Source: Coffea arabica (taxonomy: Eukaryota > Streptophyta > Magnoliopsida > Gentianales > Rubiaceae). Taken from it: a DNA stretch of 64,000 nt. The DNA lies in assembly GCF_036785885.1 (NCBI RefSeq), contig NC_092312.1, positions 11,984,001 through 12,048,000 on the forward strand. Reading direction: 5' to 3'. Shown here one piece after another: positions 38,972 to 50,791 of this stretch. The notes below the pieces were generated by a model. The model was not told the origin of the DNA, ran no database searches, and worked only from the letters and a program-made list of their open reading frames with translations. Numbering within the stretch: the stretch's first letter is position 1; every line of letters begins with the position of its first letter. Made by a program: the position numbers and the translations under genes.

Positions 38972-40158
38972 TCACTTCCAGAACTCTTCCATTGGGATAC
39001 CGCGCTCTTCTGCAACTTCACTGAAATGCCTCATTTTCTGCACTGCTATAATTGTTGCTTTGGCTATATTGAGGGGACTTCTACTCCCAAGCTCCTTCCC
39101 AGAGGCATTCTGAACTCCTGCCATATCTAGAACAGCTCCTCCTGCAATGATCCCAGTGCCTGATGAAACAGGCCTAATCATCACTTTGGCTGCCCCATAA
39201 TTTGCCTCAGATCTGCCATTTAATTGAATTTAAACATTAATTAATTTAATAGTATTCATTTGGCAGTGAAATCCAATGGATACTTGATAAGCATACTACG
39301 TAGCTTGCATTACTAGATGGTTCTGAAGCGGGCAAGATGAAGTTTTACAAGCCTAATGTATCTCTTTTTAAGTTTTACTACTACATCCTACCTGTTTCAG
39401 TACAAAAGATGCAATACTTAAATATTTCCACAGCAGCAACATGTTATTTAACAAAGAATCCAATATTGTTTAACATTAAAAGAAACAAATCCAACACTAA
39501 AGAATATTTTTGACCCGTGAGGCATTGGCACAGTGATGATATTCTTTCTAGCATCCATAGCAGACTTTTTGATGGCATCCACAATTTCTCTAGCTTTGGC
39601 AACTCCAACTCCCAGTCTTCCCTTTTTATCCCCCACCACCACAACAGCCCTGAATCTCAACATTTTTCCGCCTTTAACCACTTTATCCATCCTCTTCAGC
39701 TGCACAACTCTCTCCTCAAACTCATCTTTGACGGGCCTTTTCTCCTAAAAAGTTCTCCCGAGCCCGTTCTTCTTTTGAAGCTTAAGAGTCGCCCATGACT
39801 CTTACGTCATTGCCAAGAAAACTCTCCCCGCTATAGGCTGGACCGTACAATTCTTCGTAGGCTTGGGCAATTTCTTCCTCAGCTGATTCAAAGGGTTCTT
39901 GGTGGGACGAAGCCTTCCGGGCGTTCTGGAGGGTTGAAAGTAATGAGCATTTCCGGGTCTTCTTCTTCGTTGTCGTAAAAGGTTGTTTCGATATCCCGAG
40001 GAATGTTTCTCGCCTTTGATCATTGGTCCCTGTTTGTTAAGCTTCGAACGTTGGAAGAAGGGTGTCGAGGTTTATAGGGGTAGGAGGGAGGGAGACGTGT
40101 GTTGGGTGTGAAGGGAGAGGAAGGAGAAGGCAGAGAGAAGGGTTGTAGAGACGGCCAT
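38972..40158 (-). pseudogene. Degenerate tandem copy of plastid ribosomal protein S5
   Basis: The copy reads on the minus strand from an ATG at 40158. A stop follows about 28 codons into the transit-like N-terminus. Downstream, acidic-linker homology ([16 protein letters not shown] and [20 protein letters not shown]) appears in two different frames, so at least one frameshift lies between them. A further stop follows VRVMGDS. The S5 core ([18 protein letters not shown] to ITVPM, down to about 39515) and C-terminal exon (39212-38972, ending MEEFWK) are well kept, but three codons are missing at the stretch that reads [10 protein letters not shown] in the intact copy. An intron remains at the same place (about 0.3 kb against 1.87 kb), so it arose by DNA duplication and not by retroposition. 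Confidence 0.85.
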
Positions 40159-41428
40159 AATATGGATGGAGTCGGTTCGAAGTGATCAGTGATCAGGAGG
40201 ACAGAATTTAACATTATTGTTTTATAACAAACTCCATCAGTAAAAATCTAGAGAGGAGGAGTAGAAAATAACCAGGGATGCGCCTAGTGTCTGCAACAAA
40301 ACCCTAGATCGAACTAGACAAATGTGAACCAACCCACACCACCTGCTACAAGTAAAATGGCTTCTCCCTCTCCATCTTGATGGTCATGGCTTCAAGATGA
40401 AAGAAAGGCTTGCTTAGATCAAAGTATGCAATCTCACTCCCCTCTTCTTCTGTTTGCACATTTTGATTTTGGTACGTGAGGATGCATGCATTCATCTTTC
40501 ATTCCGAAGTCTAGCTATGTGACAGAGGATTTGGATTAATTTCACCTGCATGGTCGGTCTCATGCATCACATCAACATACACACTAAAACATTCATGTGC
40601 AACAAAAACACAACAAATTTTGTTCTGTCTTTAGAACGTGCGTGTATTTAGATTTCGATCTCATAATATCCCTCAATTCTACTTTATACGACAGACATAA
40701 ATTAAATGATAGTCTATTTTCTTGATTTTAAGAATTTTCATATTTATACCTACTTTTAGACATATTGTGATTTTAGACATCTACTAAAGATGGAATTTGT
40801 ATTCATATTTTTTTCCCAAAAAAAAAAAAAAAAGAAGAGGATGTTGGACTGAATTGGATGGTATTAATTTTGCATCATTCGGATCAGTACATCTCATGCG
40901 GCATTGTGCGACGGCGTTTTGATGTCGTTGCACGAATGAAAAATGGCGTGATGACGCGTTTAGTATAATGGATATGGTTTACTATTTCGTTATTTGAGCA
41001 AATATTCTTTACAGTAGGAGGATAAATGTCATCGACTAAGGCAAAATATATATATATATAATTGAAAAGATCCCTTGAAATAAAAGTTAAAACCGTAATA
41101 AAGAATTACGATAAAAAAAAATTCGAAAGTTTTAAGAAAAGAAAAAGGCATATGACACATTGCGTTAATTAGAATTTGTTAACAATGCACTAAAAAGTTA
41201 GATTATGACACAAAAAGAGGATGAAGGAAAATCTCCTCAAATACGAGGGATGGTTTTCTGTTTTTTCTTTTGTTCTCTTTTCCCACAAGTTTCTGAATCA
41301 AGAAGTGTACTAAGTACAGATTTGATAACAACATACATAATATTTGAGAAAAACTGTATGTGGGACTACATTGCTGAGTAGTTGGATCTACAGAGAGAAG
41401 TCTGACAACAAAGATTTGGTCAAGTCCT
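40159..41428. other. Intergenic spacer between the two S5 copies
   Basis: There is no coding content. The spacer holds an A run near 40818 and an (AT)n tract near 41048. Its right part is the probable 3' UTR of the intact S5 gene. Confidence 0.5.
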
Positions 41429-44222
41429 TCACTTCCAAAGCTCTTCCATTGGAATACCACGCTCTTGTGCAACTTCACTAAATTGCCTCATCTTCAGCAC
41501 AGCCACGACAGTTGCTCTTGCATTATTGAGGGGATTGTTACTTCCAAGCTGCTTGCCCAAAGCATTCTCAACTCCAGCCAATTCTAGAACAATCCTCACA
41601 GCTCCACCAGCAATCACTCCAGTACCCGGAGATGCAGGTCTAAGCATGACTTTTGCCGCCCCATAATCCGCATCAGATCTGCCAAATTACATGGATATCA
41701 GAAGATAAATTAACCACATATCAACAATAACCAGAAATTTAGTCAGAAATGATACCCTCTTAAAGTGAACAAAGACAACTCTCAAACAGGCAAGGTGAAG
41801 TCTGTGTTGATGCATATGTACCCTGTCTGGATAGACAGAAAGCACGAGGTACCAAGTGAACTAAAATATCTGAGGATCCCAGTCAATATTGTCAACTTTG
41901 CTATCCATAGTGCCATTGGAAGTTTTTGACAAGGCAACAAGTGAGTTTACAACACTTTCTCAGAGCTACCATGCTCATGCATGAAGTTCCCTTTGAGCAG
42001 GGCTACAATATTTTGAGCATAAATTTTCAACAAAATTCCAGAAAGAAAAGCCTTGTTGCTCATAGCTGATCATCTACCCTAAAAACCACATACCAAGTTT
42101 ACTCCATTCTTCTGCTGAAACTTCATGAAACTTAACAGTACTATCTGCTCAAGAAAGATGATAGGGTGCCATGATCGTCAAAACAGGTCTAAACCTCAAA
42201 AAATGGAACAAACATCATCCATCAAAACTTCTTAGGACAACACCATATGACCACATGCAAGCAATGATCCATGGCAAGATGACAACATGCAAGCAATTAA
42301 ATATCAAAGAACTTATTTTAGGCAGTTTACATGACAAGGACATTTAGTTCTTTGTTCACTGTCATATTCTGCCTCTACAGCACAAAGTTAGAAACCATCT
42401 TCAAAAAGGTGGATATTCTATACAGCAGCTCGTGGTTTAGGCTATGAGGTAGAGGAGAAAACCGCAGAGAAGCTGATTACTTGATCTGTAAACGCATAGA
42501 TACCATAGCTGCTAGAAAGACTGATTTTTATTCATGGACTGCAGTATCCACTAGCTACATGCTTGTAGCATAGCTGCTGCTTTGCTTTTTGGATATCTTT
42601 CCATGCTTTAACAAGCAAGCCCAAGCCTTGAACTTATAAGCCCATAGGATTGACTGGGCATAAGCTGAAAGTCAAGTTGTACGTATAAAAGGATCTGAAA
42701 GGTGCTACTACCTTAAAAAACAGCAGAACATTGCTGGCTGAACAAAACATGTAGCTAGGCAACTCAAAAATTAAAATTGTAGCTAGGTAGATGGCAAGTG
42801 CTGTCTAGCTTCCAGCTGTTCTTTATCCTCCTATGGAACTCAAAGCCAAGTAAAAAGAGCTTGCTGTTGGATCATAGTCTGCAAGAAACGTGAATAAACA
42901 GGGAACTAGTTTTGAAAAAAACCAGTTATATGATCAAATAATCCGAACTTTGACTTTGAAGTTCGCTTTTGGAACCAGATTTGGCGTAAACTTATCAGTT
43001 ACAATGGTTCAAACTACTCTCATTTTGCAAAGGAGAAAATTTCAAAAGATTAACCATAAAAAGCTCTCGTAATTGCAATGGAAAGAAGCGCGTAACAAGT
43101 TCATCTACTCATAAAGTTCACTTCATAGGCAACTAATGTACCTAATACTAGGGAGCTGTTTATTAACATTTCTAGTTATGTTAGACCGCCACTTCAAGTC
43201 AGCTAAAAACTTTTATCTGCCCTAAAATGACTGATCCGCAGTAGTCTAGGAAGAACAAAGCAAATTCCTGGCAAATGCCTATCTTCATAGCTCAAACAAC
43301 TGCTAGAATCCCACATAAGATTTCTTTCTTTCCTTTCAAAAGCAGTATATAATTAGTCCAATGAAAGTTCGTAAGGTTGACACCCAAGAAAAGCTTCATA
43401 TGCACCATAATAACAAATGCTACGTCACAATCCAATAACTTTTATTCAAAAACGGAAGACCAATCCTAAAATGCCAATTCATTACACAAAATTCCAATTC
43501 CAAGAACAGAACTTTCAACTAAAACAGAGCTAGCCCGGATGATTTTACCTGTGAGGAAATGTCAGATACTTGGTCATGGGCACTGTGATGACATTCCTTC
43601 TAGCATTAACAGCAGATTTCTGAACAGCAACAGCAACTTCCTTAGCTTTCCCAACTCCAACACCAACTTGTCCCTTTTTATCACCCACAACAACCACAGC
43701 CCTGAAATGCAATTGCTTGCCGCCTTTAACAACTTTGGTCACTCTGCTCACTTGCACCACTCTCTCCTCAAACCCATCTTTAACCTTTTCTCTCTGGCCT
43801 TGTGAACCAAACCCACTTGTCTTTTTCACCTTAGGATCCATCACATAGATGTCATTTCCAAGAAAAGTTTCACCACTGTATGCTGGCCCATAGATTTCTT
43901 CATACCCTCGGGCTATTTCATCTTCTGTCTCAATTGGCCCTTCGTCAAAAGGAGGAGGTGGAACAAAGTCCTCTGGGCGCTCTGGTGGGTCGAATGTGGA
44001 GACTTCTTCCGGGTCTACATTGTCAAAATAAATTGTTTCCGCACCACCAGAAGTAGCCTTGACGGGGCTGATTTTTGTGACTTTGGGAAGGAGAAATAGG
44101 GAATATTTGGGGTTTTTTAAAGGGGAGAGGGAGGGGTGAGAAGAGGGGAGATGGGAAAGGCGTGGTGGGTGATGAATGGAAAGGGAGGAGAAGGTGGATA
44201 AGGAGCTTGGAGAGGCAGCCAT
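41429..44222 (-). CDS. RPS5: Small ribosomal subunit protein uS5c (plastid RPS5), nuclear-encoded, 307 aa
   Basis: Exon 1 runs 44222-43549 and exon 2 runs 41678-41429, joined across a 1.87-kb intron that splits Arg225. Residues 1-55 are rich in Ser, Leu and Pro with no acidic residue, a chloroplast transit peptide. An acidic linker (about 60-130) precedes the S5 RNA-binding fold at about 151-216 ([40 protein letters not shown]). The C-terminal S5 domain follows with [20 protein letters not shown] and the ending MEELWK. The protein sits at the decoding and mRNA-entry side of the 30S plastid ribosome. The length agrees with plastid S5 proteins of other plants. A dead copy lies just downstream in the same orientation. 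Confidence 0.95.
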
Positions 44223-45616
44223 GTGGTGGAGGCGGTGGTGGCTGGAGATGGAAGTTATCAGTGGAATAGTGGAGTGTAAGCAAAGGGGGTGAGTCTTATC
44301 TCACTTCTCTTTTCCCAGCTGTGAGGGAAGATGAAACGATGAATCGGATTTGGATGCGCCTTTTTTTTCGTTGTTTTTTTTTCTCCTCCTGAGCTGGGGA
44401 AAGGTCAGCTTCATTAAAAAGGAGAAAAATATTACAGTGTAGAGTAGAGTAGGCGTTGGCATTGTACCTGATGCTGTCCAGAACAACTGAAGAAATGGAG
44501 GGCTAAAAATCTGGCAAAAATAAGCAACCGGCCAAAAAGTATATAATGGCGGATAGAGTTGCCTGTACAAAGAACTATTTTCCACAAAATTATACAAATA
44601 ACTATTGTATGTTTCCCTTGTTTTTTTCGAATATAGATACTAATACAAAGTGGCTTGGTTCAAAATTTTTTTTTTTTGTCACTTTTTAACTTCAAATTTT
44701 TACCCTTACAAGAATTAATTTTGCCCTAATTACTTAAGCACAAATTACCAACCCATAAACATTGTAATTATCAAATTAATTATAATATTATAGGAAAAAA
44801 TATTAGTAAAAGATCACAGTTCTCGTTACTAATGAAAGTTCCATATATAATTAATTCATATAAAGAATAATTCATTTCTAAGTTGCACAAACGCGGCTTA
44901 ACACTAGTAGTGATTAATTGACTGATCCTTCCCTGCTCTAATGAATTGAGTTTGAGCTGAATCTCGGGACAACCTCCAAGGTTTGTTTGTTCTCCTAAAT
45001 AAACAAACAAATTTCGATCATTGTAAATGTGCTCAACTGGGATATTGGGCCTCTTCCCCCCCCCCGGCGGGGCCGGGCGAAAAGATGATTTGGGCCTGAA
45101 ATAAGGTCTAGGCCCATTTTCAATAACATCATCCGAAGAAACCGAAATGGAAACGTGGCATCGGGTCAACACGAGTCATCTACCAAGGGCGAAGGTGGCA
45201 CCGTCCTCTGCTTTCCCACGTCCATAGAAACATTACAATTTTTTAGACAAAAATCTGTTAGATAAAAGTTTAGGTAAGTTTAGCTTCGATTATTATCACG
45301 ATTAATATCACTGTGTTCAAACGTGTCTTCGAAATCATAAGTCTCTAATTAATAGATTGTTCATCAATATAAATGTAGTAAGATTCAAATACATGATTTT
45401 TATCAAAAATAGAATGTTTTTATCAAATTAAACCAACTTATGTTGCACAAATTAAAGACCCATGGAAAAAAAATATATATATATATATATCCAAGGATCA
45501 CATCACCCTGCCGACCATGAATTTTGTTTTCCACTAGTTGTTCAAATGTGAGATGGGGTATAATTGATCTATTGATTGAATATAATAGCTATATGTATAT
45601 ACATAGATAATAATTA
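44223..45616. other. Upstream region of RPS5 and intergenic DNA, no gene seen
   Basis: The first about 100 bp would be the RPS5 leader and promoter on the minus strand. The remainder is AT-rich with a C/G homopolymer-rich patch near 45055 and no motif-bearing frame. Confidence 0.5.
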
Positions 45617-46695
45617 GGGAAAATTGCAGAAACCTCTCTTGAGATTTCTAATAGTAGCACTCACCTCCCCTCTAATTTAAGAAATTGCATTGACCACCCT
45701 TGAGCTTAAGGAATCTATTACAGATTCGGTCCAAACTAGAAAGAGTCCCATTAAAAAAATTGTTTTAAGAACTGAGATCAGAAATTTGTGCCTGTTTTGT
45801 CCTTCATCTTGCTTGCCTAGTAGTATTAGCAAAGAAAGGACAAAACCTATTAAGGATTAATAAACTTCAAGACGTATAAGTGCATACCATTTTCTAATGC
45901 ACCTGCAACAGGTTAAACATCAGGTGAAAGCAACGGCTAGTTAAATGGCTAAATGAGATCTGAACTTGCACAAGCTTATAAATGAGATCTGGTTTAGCAA
46001 TCCATTACTAAAGTTGGTTTTACCGGTAACACAGCTGATTTCCTTGACTTTAGTTTGGTAGTATAGAGGTGAAGTGTTGTAGCAAAAAGCATGGCTTCTT
46101 CTAGCCACGGGGGAGAATCATAGAACTCCCCAATATCTTTCACAATAAGGAACAAATATTGCACCTGCAATTGAAAGGCAACACTGAAGATTTCTAAGAT
46201 CGAAAAGAATTCCAACAAGTTATATATATTTTTTTTTGTGCAAAATGCAAATACTTCTAGTGGTATAATGGTCCCTAAGAAGAACATTAAAAGCTAAAAT
46301 GCTACAATCTCAACAACAATTGCCTTCTCCCTCAGCAATGCAATGGAAAAGGCCAATCGTAGTGGCAAGGGTAGGAGCTCTAAATGTAGCAGTCAACATA
46401 CTTTTCCATTATCAATCTTTTCATAAGGTAGTTTAATTAGTTACTCTATTTGTTTAATTAGTAATTAATTGGCTTTTTTACTCCCTTAATTTATTAATAA
46501 CCAACATTCATTCTTTTGTAAAACTCGTTCATCGAATAACCACAAATAATTGGGGTAGCTAGGTAAATACACACAATCTTTTGACAGCAATAGACCCCAA
46601 TTAGTTGAGGAGGTCACTGCTATTTTGTAAATTATAAGGGAGGTGAGTGCTACTGAAAGAAACCTCAGGTCAGGGCAGGTTTCTGCAATTATCGC
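45617..46695. mobile_element. Second Pack-MULE-like element with perfect 9-bp target duplication
   Basis: TAATAATTA lies directly on both sides (45608-45616 and 46696-46704). The left end GGGAAAATTGCAGAAACC matches GCGATAATTGCAGAAACC from the right end read inversely. Homology continues inwards through GTAGCACTCACCTCCC for about 85 bp on each side. This is the Mutator-type signature. The 1079-bp interior holds an exon-like segment on the minus strand and no transposase. Confidence 0.8.
46024..46164 (-). pseudogene. Exon-like captured segment inside the second Pack-MULE
   Basis: On the minus strand a polypyrimidine acceptor (TTTCAATTGCAG) precedes a 141-bp open segment reading VQYLFLIVKDIGEFYDSPPW, then LEEAMLFATTLHLYTTKLKS. 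It ends at a donor-like GTAAAA. An intron-exon-intron layout in a non-autonomous MULE suggests genomic capture from a host gene. I do not recognise the donor family. No start codon or continuing frame implies a protein here today. Confidence 0.45.
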
Positions 46696-46785
46696 TAATA
46701 ATTATATATACATCGATTTTCTTTTTCGTGTTCTGCATTGAGAAGTTTTACTACTCCACTAAACTAGACAAAGATAAGTACTACG

Positions 46786-46938
46786 CACGTGACCAGTGGC
46801 CCTATTGGATTGCGCGAGAGAAGACCCACCCAGAATTAAAAAAGAAGAAAGAAGTCCGAACCGGAACAGGGTTGAGCAATCGGGTATCAACAGCCACCAC
46901 ACACTTTTGCAATACGTGGCACTTTCAGTTACACGTGT
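46786..46938 (+). promoter_or_regulatory. G-box and ABRE-like cluster upstream of the LEA gene
   Basis: CACGTG at 46786-46791, ACGTGGC at 46914-46920 and ACACGTGTC around 46931-46939 lie about 195-350 bp upstream of the LEA start codon. ACGTGGC and ACGTGTC are abscisic-acid response cores bound by bZIP factors, and several in tandem are typical of desiccation- and seed-induced LEA promoters. Function is inferred from motif and position. Confidence 0.55.
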
Positions 46939-47132
46939 CAGCATGAGAAAATGCCACCCTCTTTCCTTCCCGTGACTCCTCAAATCCCGGGCCACCACGA
47001 TAGCCGTGGGAGGCGGTGAAGATTTTCCAAATTCGGTTGAAAGTTGAAACCTGCAAAAGATTAATACTAATAGAAACTGTCGAAGAAATACAGATTCTTT
47101 CCAAAATTGGAGGTCAGTCTTTTTGATCAACA

Positions 47133-48273
47133 ATGGCAGCCATTCCTATAGCTAAAAACGCCGCCTTCAACCTTTCCAAGGCTTTTCCCCGGTCCAATTA
47201 TCCTCTTCTTTACGGCGAAGTGTCCAGGGTCTGTTTCACTACTGCAACAAAACATTCCGGGGTAACAACAGTAACAACGCTACCCTTTTAACTACTAGTA
47301 CTACTAGCATATATAATATATTCTTTTAACTTTCCTTCTGATTCTGCTTCATATTGCCATTTTAATTTCTGGGTTTGAGTCACTAGCAATTCTTTTGCAT
47401 GTTTACATGTTTTATTAGAAGTCTTGATCTTGCGGTAGTGACTTTTCCCAAAAATGAACTTAATCACCTCTTTGTTTTTTTTTTTTTTTTTTTTTTTAAT
47501 GTTTCACGCCTTTGGACAAACTTGTAGTGTTGTGCTGACTGATTATGTATATGCTTGCTGTGAAGGGTCAATATGCAGAACACGCTGATAGAAGAAGAGA
47601 TCACGATAGGGATCTTTATGCTGATAAGTCTGATGAAGATGCCGCTGAAATGACTAAGAGAGCAAGAGAAAGTGTGAAGGAAAGCATGGGCAAAACCAAA
47701 GAGCGAACCCAAGAAATGGAGGAGAAGGCCAAGGAGGCTGCTGAGAAAGCAAAGCACAGGACTGAAAGCGTGGCTGAAAGGGCAGCTGAGAAGGCCAAAG
47801 AAGGGAAAGACTGGGCAGCGGATACAGCGCAAGAAACTAAAGAGAAGGCCGAGGATAGAGCTGATGAAATGAAGGAGAAGACTGAAGACACGGCTTATGA
47901 AATGAAGGAGAAGACTAAGGGGGCGGCTGAAACGGTGGCCGAGAAGACGAAGGAAGGGGCGTATAAGGTGGTGGAAACGGCCGAGACTGTTGGGGAGAAG
48001 GCTAAGCAGACTATGAAGGATGCTTGGGGAGCTGCAAAGGAGACTACTCAGAAGATTAAAGAAACTGTGGTTGGCAAGGATGATGATGATGATAAGGACC
48101 GTGTTGAAGATTTCATGGAAGATCATGTTAGGAAGCCTGCTAGAAAGCACAGGGATATCCCTGTCACTGAGGCACCTAAGGGAGAGCACCCTGACGGTGT
48201 GACAATGGATGAAGATGTTGTGGAGCTGAGGAGGAAAGCAGGGCAGCATGATCATCACGATAAGAAACACTAG
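47133..48273 (+). CDS. LEA_4-type (group 3) late embryogenesis abundant protein with organellar presequence, 278 aa
   Basis: Exons 47133-47261 and 47566-48273 join in phase. Residues 1-43 (MAAIPIAKNAAFNLSKAFPR onward, with RVCFTTATKHSG) carry arginine and lysine, no acidic residue except one Glu, and hydroxylated residues, which fits a mitochondrial presequence. A long hydrophilic region follows with 11-residue-type repeats rich in Ala, Lys and Glu (AKEAAEKAKHRTESVAERAA, EMKEKTEDTAYEMKEKTKGA), no Pro and little hydrophobicity, as in LEA_4 proteins. These stay unfolded in water and fold to amphipathic helices on drying, protecting membranes and enzymes. The tail has a run of Asp and ends His-rich (QHDHHDKKH). 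The acceptor (GTGAAG|GGT) is unusual, so the junction is somewhat uncertain. Confidence 0.82.
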
Positions 48274-48404
48274 GATTTAATTAGAAGTTGCATATTTACT
48301 TCGTTCGTTTTTTTTTTTTTTTTTTTTGAGGATGAATTAATAATTTAGTCCTGTTGTATTAGTTTTTTGACCCTTATGGAATCATCCTCCATTCTGTGGT
48401 GTCC

Positions 48405-48407
48405 TTT

Positions 48408-48438
<31 letters not shown>

Positions 48439-48439
48439 G
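48405..48439. repeat. T-run followed by a run of about 22 G
   Basis: About 13 T are followed by an uninterrupted run of about 22 G, 130 bp after the LEA stop. Such G runs are rare in this AT-rich DNA. Similar tracts occur at 5-23 (G), about 35822 (C) and about 45056 (C), and their exact lengths may be unreliable. Confidence 0.8.
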
Positions 48440-48831
48440 TTAACAATTGTTGTTACATGTTACCATTCAAATGCGCAATGCGTTAATTACATACAAATTT
48501 TTTAAGAATGAAAACTTTTTTTTTCGCAATGTCATCTTTAAATACACGTATTGGGTATTACTTGCTAAGTTAATATTTTAATTTCAAAACATTGCTAAAA
48601 ATAAGTAAACTTGCTATTTTTTGTGGAAGTTAATGTTCTACTCTCAATATCAAATCAATTCGTAAGAACAGGAAAGGGAATCATAGCTAGGAACTTGGAC
48701 TGGAAAACTACTGAAAGAAAGGGGTGTAATGGAACGCAGGAATGACAAAGCTACGGAGGAAGAAGCTCTGCCAATAAGAGTTACGTTAATGATGGACTAA
48801 GATAGAAGTCCAATCAGACTGCAAATTTGTG

Positions 48832-49011
48832 ATGGAACCAAATCAATGCAAGCAATGTTTGTTCAAGACATTAGTTTTGCAAGCAATGTTCAAGACATTA
48901 GTTTTGCAACAGTAATTTGCAATGGAACCAAATCAATGCAAGCAATGTTTGTTCAAGACATTAGTTTTGCAAGCAACGTTCAAGACACTAGTTTTGCAAC
49001 AGTCCTCGAGG
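48832..49011 (+). repeat. 90-bp tandem repeat, two copies, with nested half-units
   Basis: The segment starting ATGGAACCAAATCAATGCAA recurs after exactly 90 bp. Each copy contains the phrase GTTCAAGACATTAGTTTTGC twice, so a shorter unit was duplicated first and the pair was duplicated again. The frame is open through both copies, but no gene is supported. Confidence 0.85.
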
Positions 49012-49734
49012 AGATGAAGGGAGAATTTGAACAGTGTAACTTTTATTTTTTGTGTGTAGAGTAGGAAATGTATGCAGTCATACATGAGTTCAACATGCAA
49101 TCAAACTAGTACGTGACATAGAATGGGATAACGAGCTTTCATGTGCCTAATGGATATAGCAAGGAAAGATACGAAGGCAATTGCTTCTTTTGGTAACTAA
49201 CTCATGATGTGATGTACACTCTCTTGCAAGGTCAATGCAAGAGAACAAAAACTAATTGTGATTAACAGCTAGGTATTTTTATCATTTTTACCATGAAAAA
49301 AACTTCGGAAATTAAAACACCAAAAACAAAAAAAAAAGTGAGATTCCAAAAAATAGTCTCTTTATCTGTGCTCTGCCCCTCTTAGAAAAGAACTCTGGCT
49401 TTGCAACTGACGTTTAAGGTTGAGATATTTAGGTGGGTATCCTTCGCGGTTTCCATGGCCGGCTCGGTTTCAGGTTTTCTGACCAATTGTGAGGCCATAG
49501 CTGAGAAGTCAGAAGAACAAAAGAGGGATTCGTGAATTAGAGAGGGCAGCAAATTACATAATAGCCCAAGTGGGGTGCTCGGCGTGTATAAAACCATAGT
49601 TCCATCATCCATGTAAGAGAGTAGACGTTCAGGAAAAGGTTTGCTTTATTGCAGAAAGAAAAAAAAAAAATTTTGGATAAATGGCAGGTCTTGATTGAAT
49701 TACGATCTCATGCTCATAATCTATCCCTCTCATG

Positions 49735-50010
49735 GGGAGGGATGTAAGGATTGCAACAACGGAAAATTCTAATTCAATAATAGCGTGCTGGGCATTAAAA
49801 GAAAGGACGTCTGGATGTAAGAGCGTAGATGATGCAGTTGCTGTCAAACTGGCCATGTGCAAGGCAGCAGAGCAGCAATGGAGGAAAATTAGCATTCAAA
49901 TCTAGAACAAGGAACTTTTGGGACTAATATCATATCAAAGAGCACAGGACAGCAGGTTGGCTATAGTGGTGGAAGACATCCAAAGTTTAAAGGTGTTGTT
50001 TCAAGTGTAC
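49735..50010 (+). pseudogene. RNase H-like (RVT_3-type) fragment, probably of a LINE
   Basis: In one frame from 49741 the translation reads DVRIATTENSNSIIACWALK, then VDDAVAVKLAMCKAAEQQWR. After an in-frame TAG it continues KELLGLISYQRAQDSRLAIV. The spacing of the A-x-K-x-A-M-C-K-A-A helix, a following beta strand (KISIQI) and the later VVEDIQSL match the plant RNase H-like domain found at the C-terminus of LINE polyproteins and in related host genes. The catalytic start is not visible, so the fragment is degraded. Confidence 0.45.
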
Positions 50011-50396
50011 TTCTTTTATTTAGTTAGAAAAGATAAAATATATGATTAGCCGTAGAGTTAGTAATTATACTTTAGGCATATGTCAGGATATGCGATGCGG
50101 AAGTGATAAATTCTGCGTGTCATTAAACACTCTTGTATAGTTTTGATCGAGTTTTTGCTCGCTAATGTTAAGTGTTTTTATAATCAATACAAATCTCCTA
50201 AAAGTTAAAAAAAAAAAAAATATTTATAATCATTCCCGTCTTACCACTCAATCCAATTCTCAAAACTTTCCATTCGACTTAATTTTTTTATATTTGAATT
50301 TGGAGCACTAGTCAAATTTTGTTAAATAGAGGCGTTAATGGCATGGGACTTTCAGGCTCAAGATGATTGGGATTGAATTATTGAAGTAATGCGAGT

Positions 50397-50575
50397 GTGT
50401 TTGGAAGTTAGATTATTTGAAATATTATTTGGAATAATTATTATACCACTTTTTATGAAATGATATATATACGAGAAAAAAAGTTAATTTGGAAGATAAA
50501 AGGTTGATTGAAAAATATATTTATAATGCAAACAAATAATTATAATTTTGGTTGTCAAATCCACAATAGATCAGT
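50397..50575. mobile_element. Possible small MITE
   Basis: GTGTTTGGAAGTTAGATTAT at the left and ATGCAAACAAATAATTATAA with a following TTGTCAAATCCAC at the right have the look of a widespread small plant element that I recall from other genomes. The inverted ends are imperfect and no target duplication was found. Confidence 0.3.
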
Positions 50576-50791
50576 CGCCTCCCTATTTTTTCTTATTTGT
50601 TTCTGTAATAATTTTTTTCTCTCTAGGATGCTCTTAGTGAGAGTTAATTGAAAATTCACTTTGCAAAGTATGTTACCTGTACAAATCACTTTTTAATCTA
50701 CTTGAGAAGAAAATACATATAAATTGTAAGTTAAGAATAAAATAAATATTTTCCTCAAAAGAAAGGAAAATAGTAATTCAAGATTTTCAGC

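Noticed and set aside
47464-48270. Long minus-strand frame (268 codons) opposite the LEA gene, hydrophobic and Ser/Leu-rich
   Set aside because: It is the antisense of the Lys/Glu/Ala-rich LEA repeats, which have no stops in that frame; the sense strand has the family signature.
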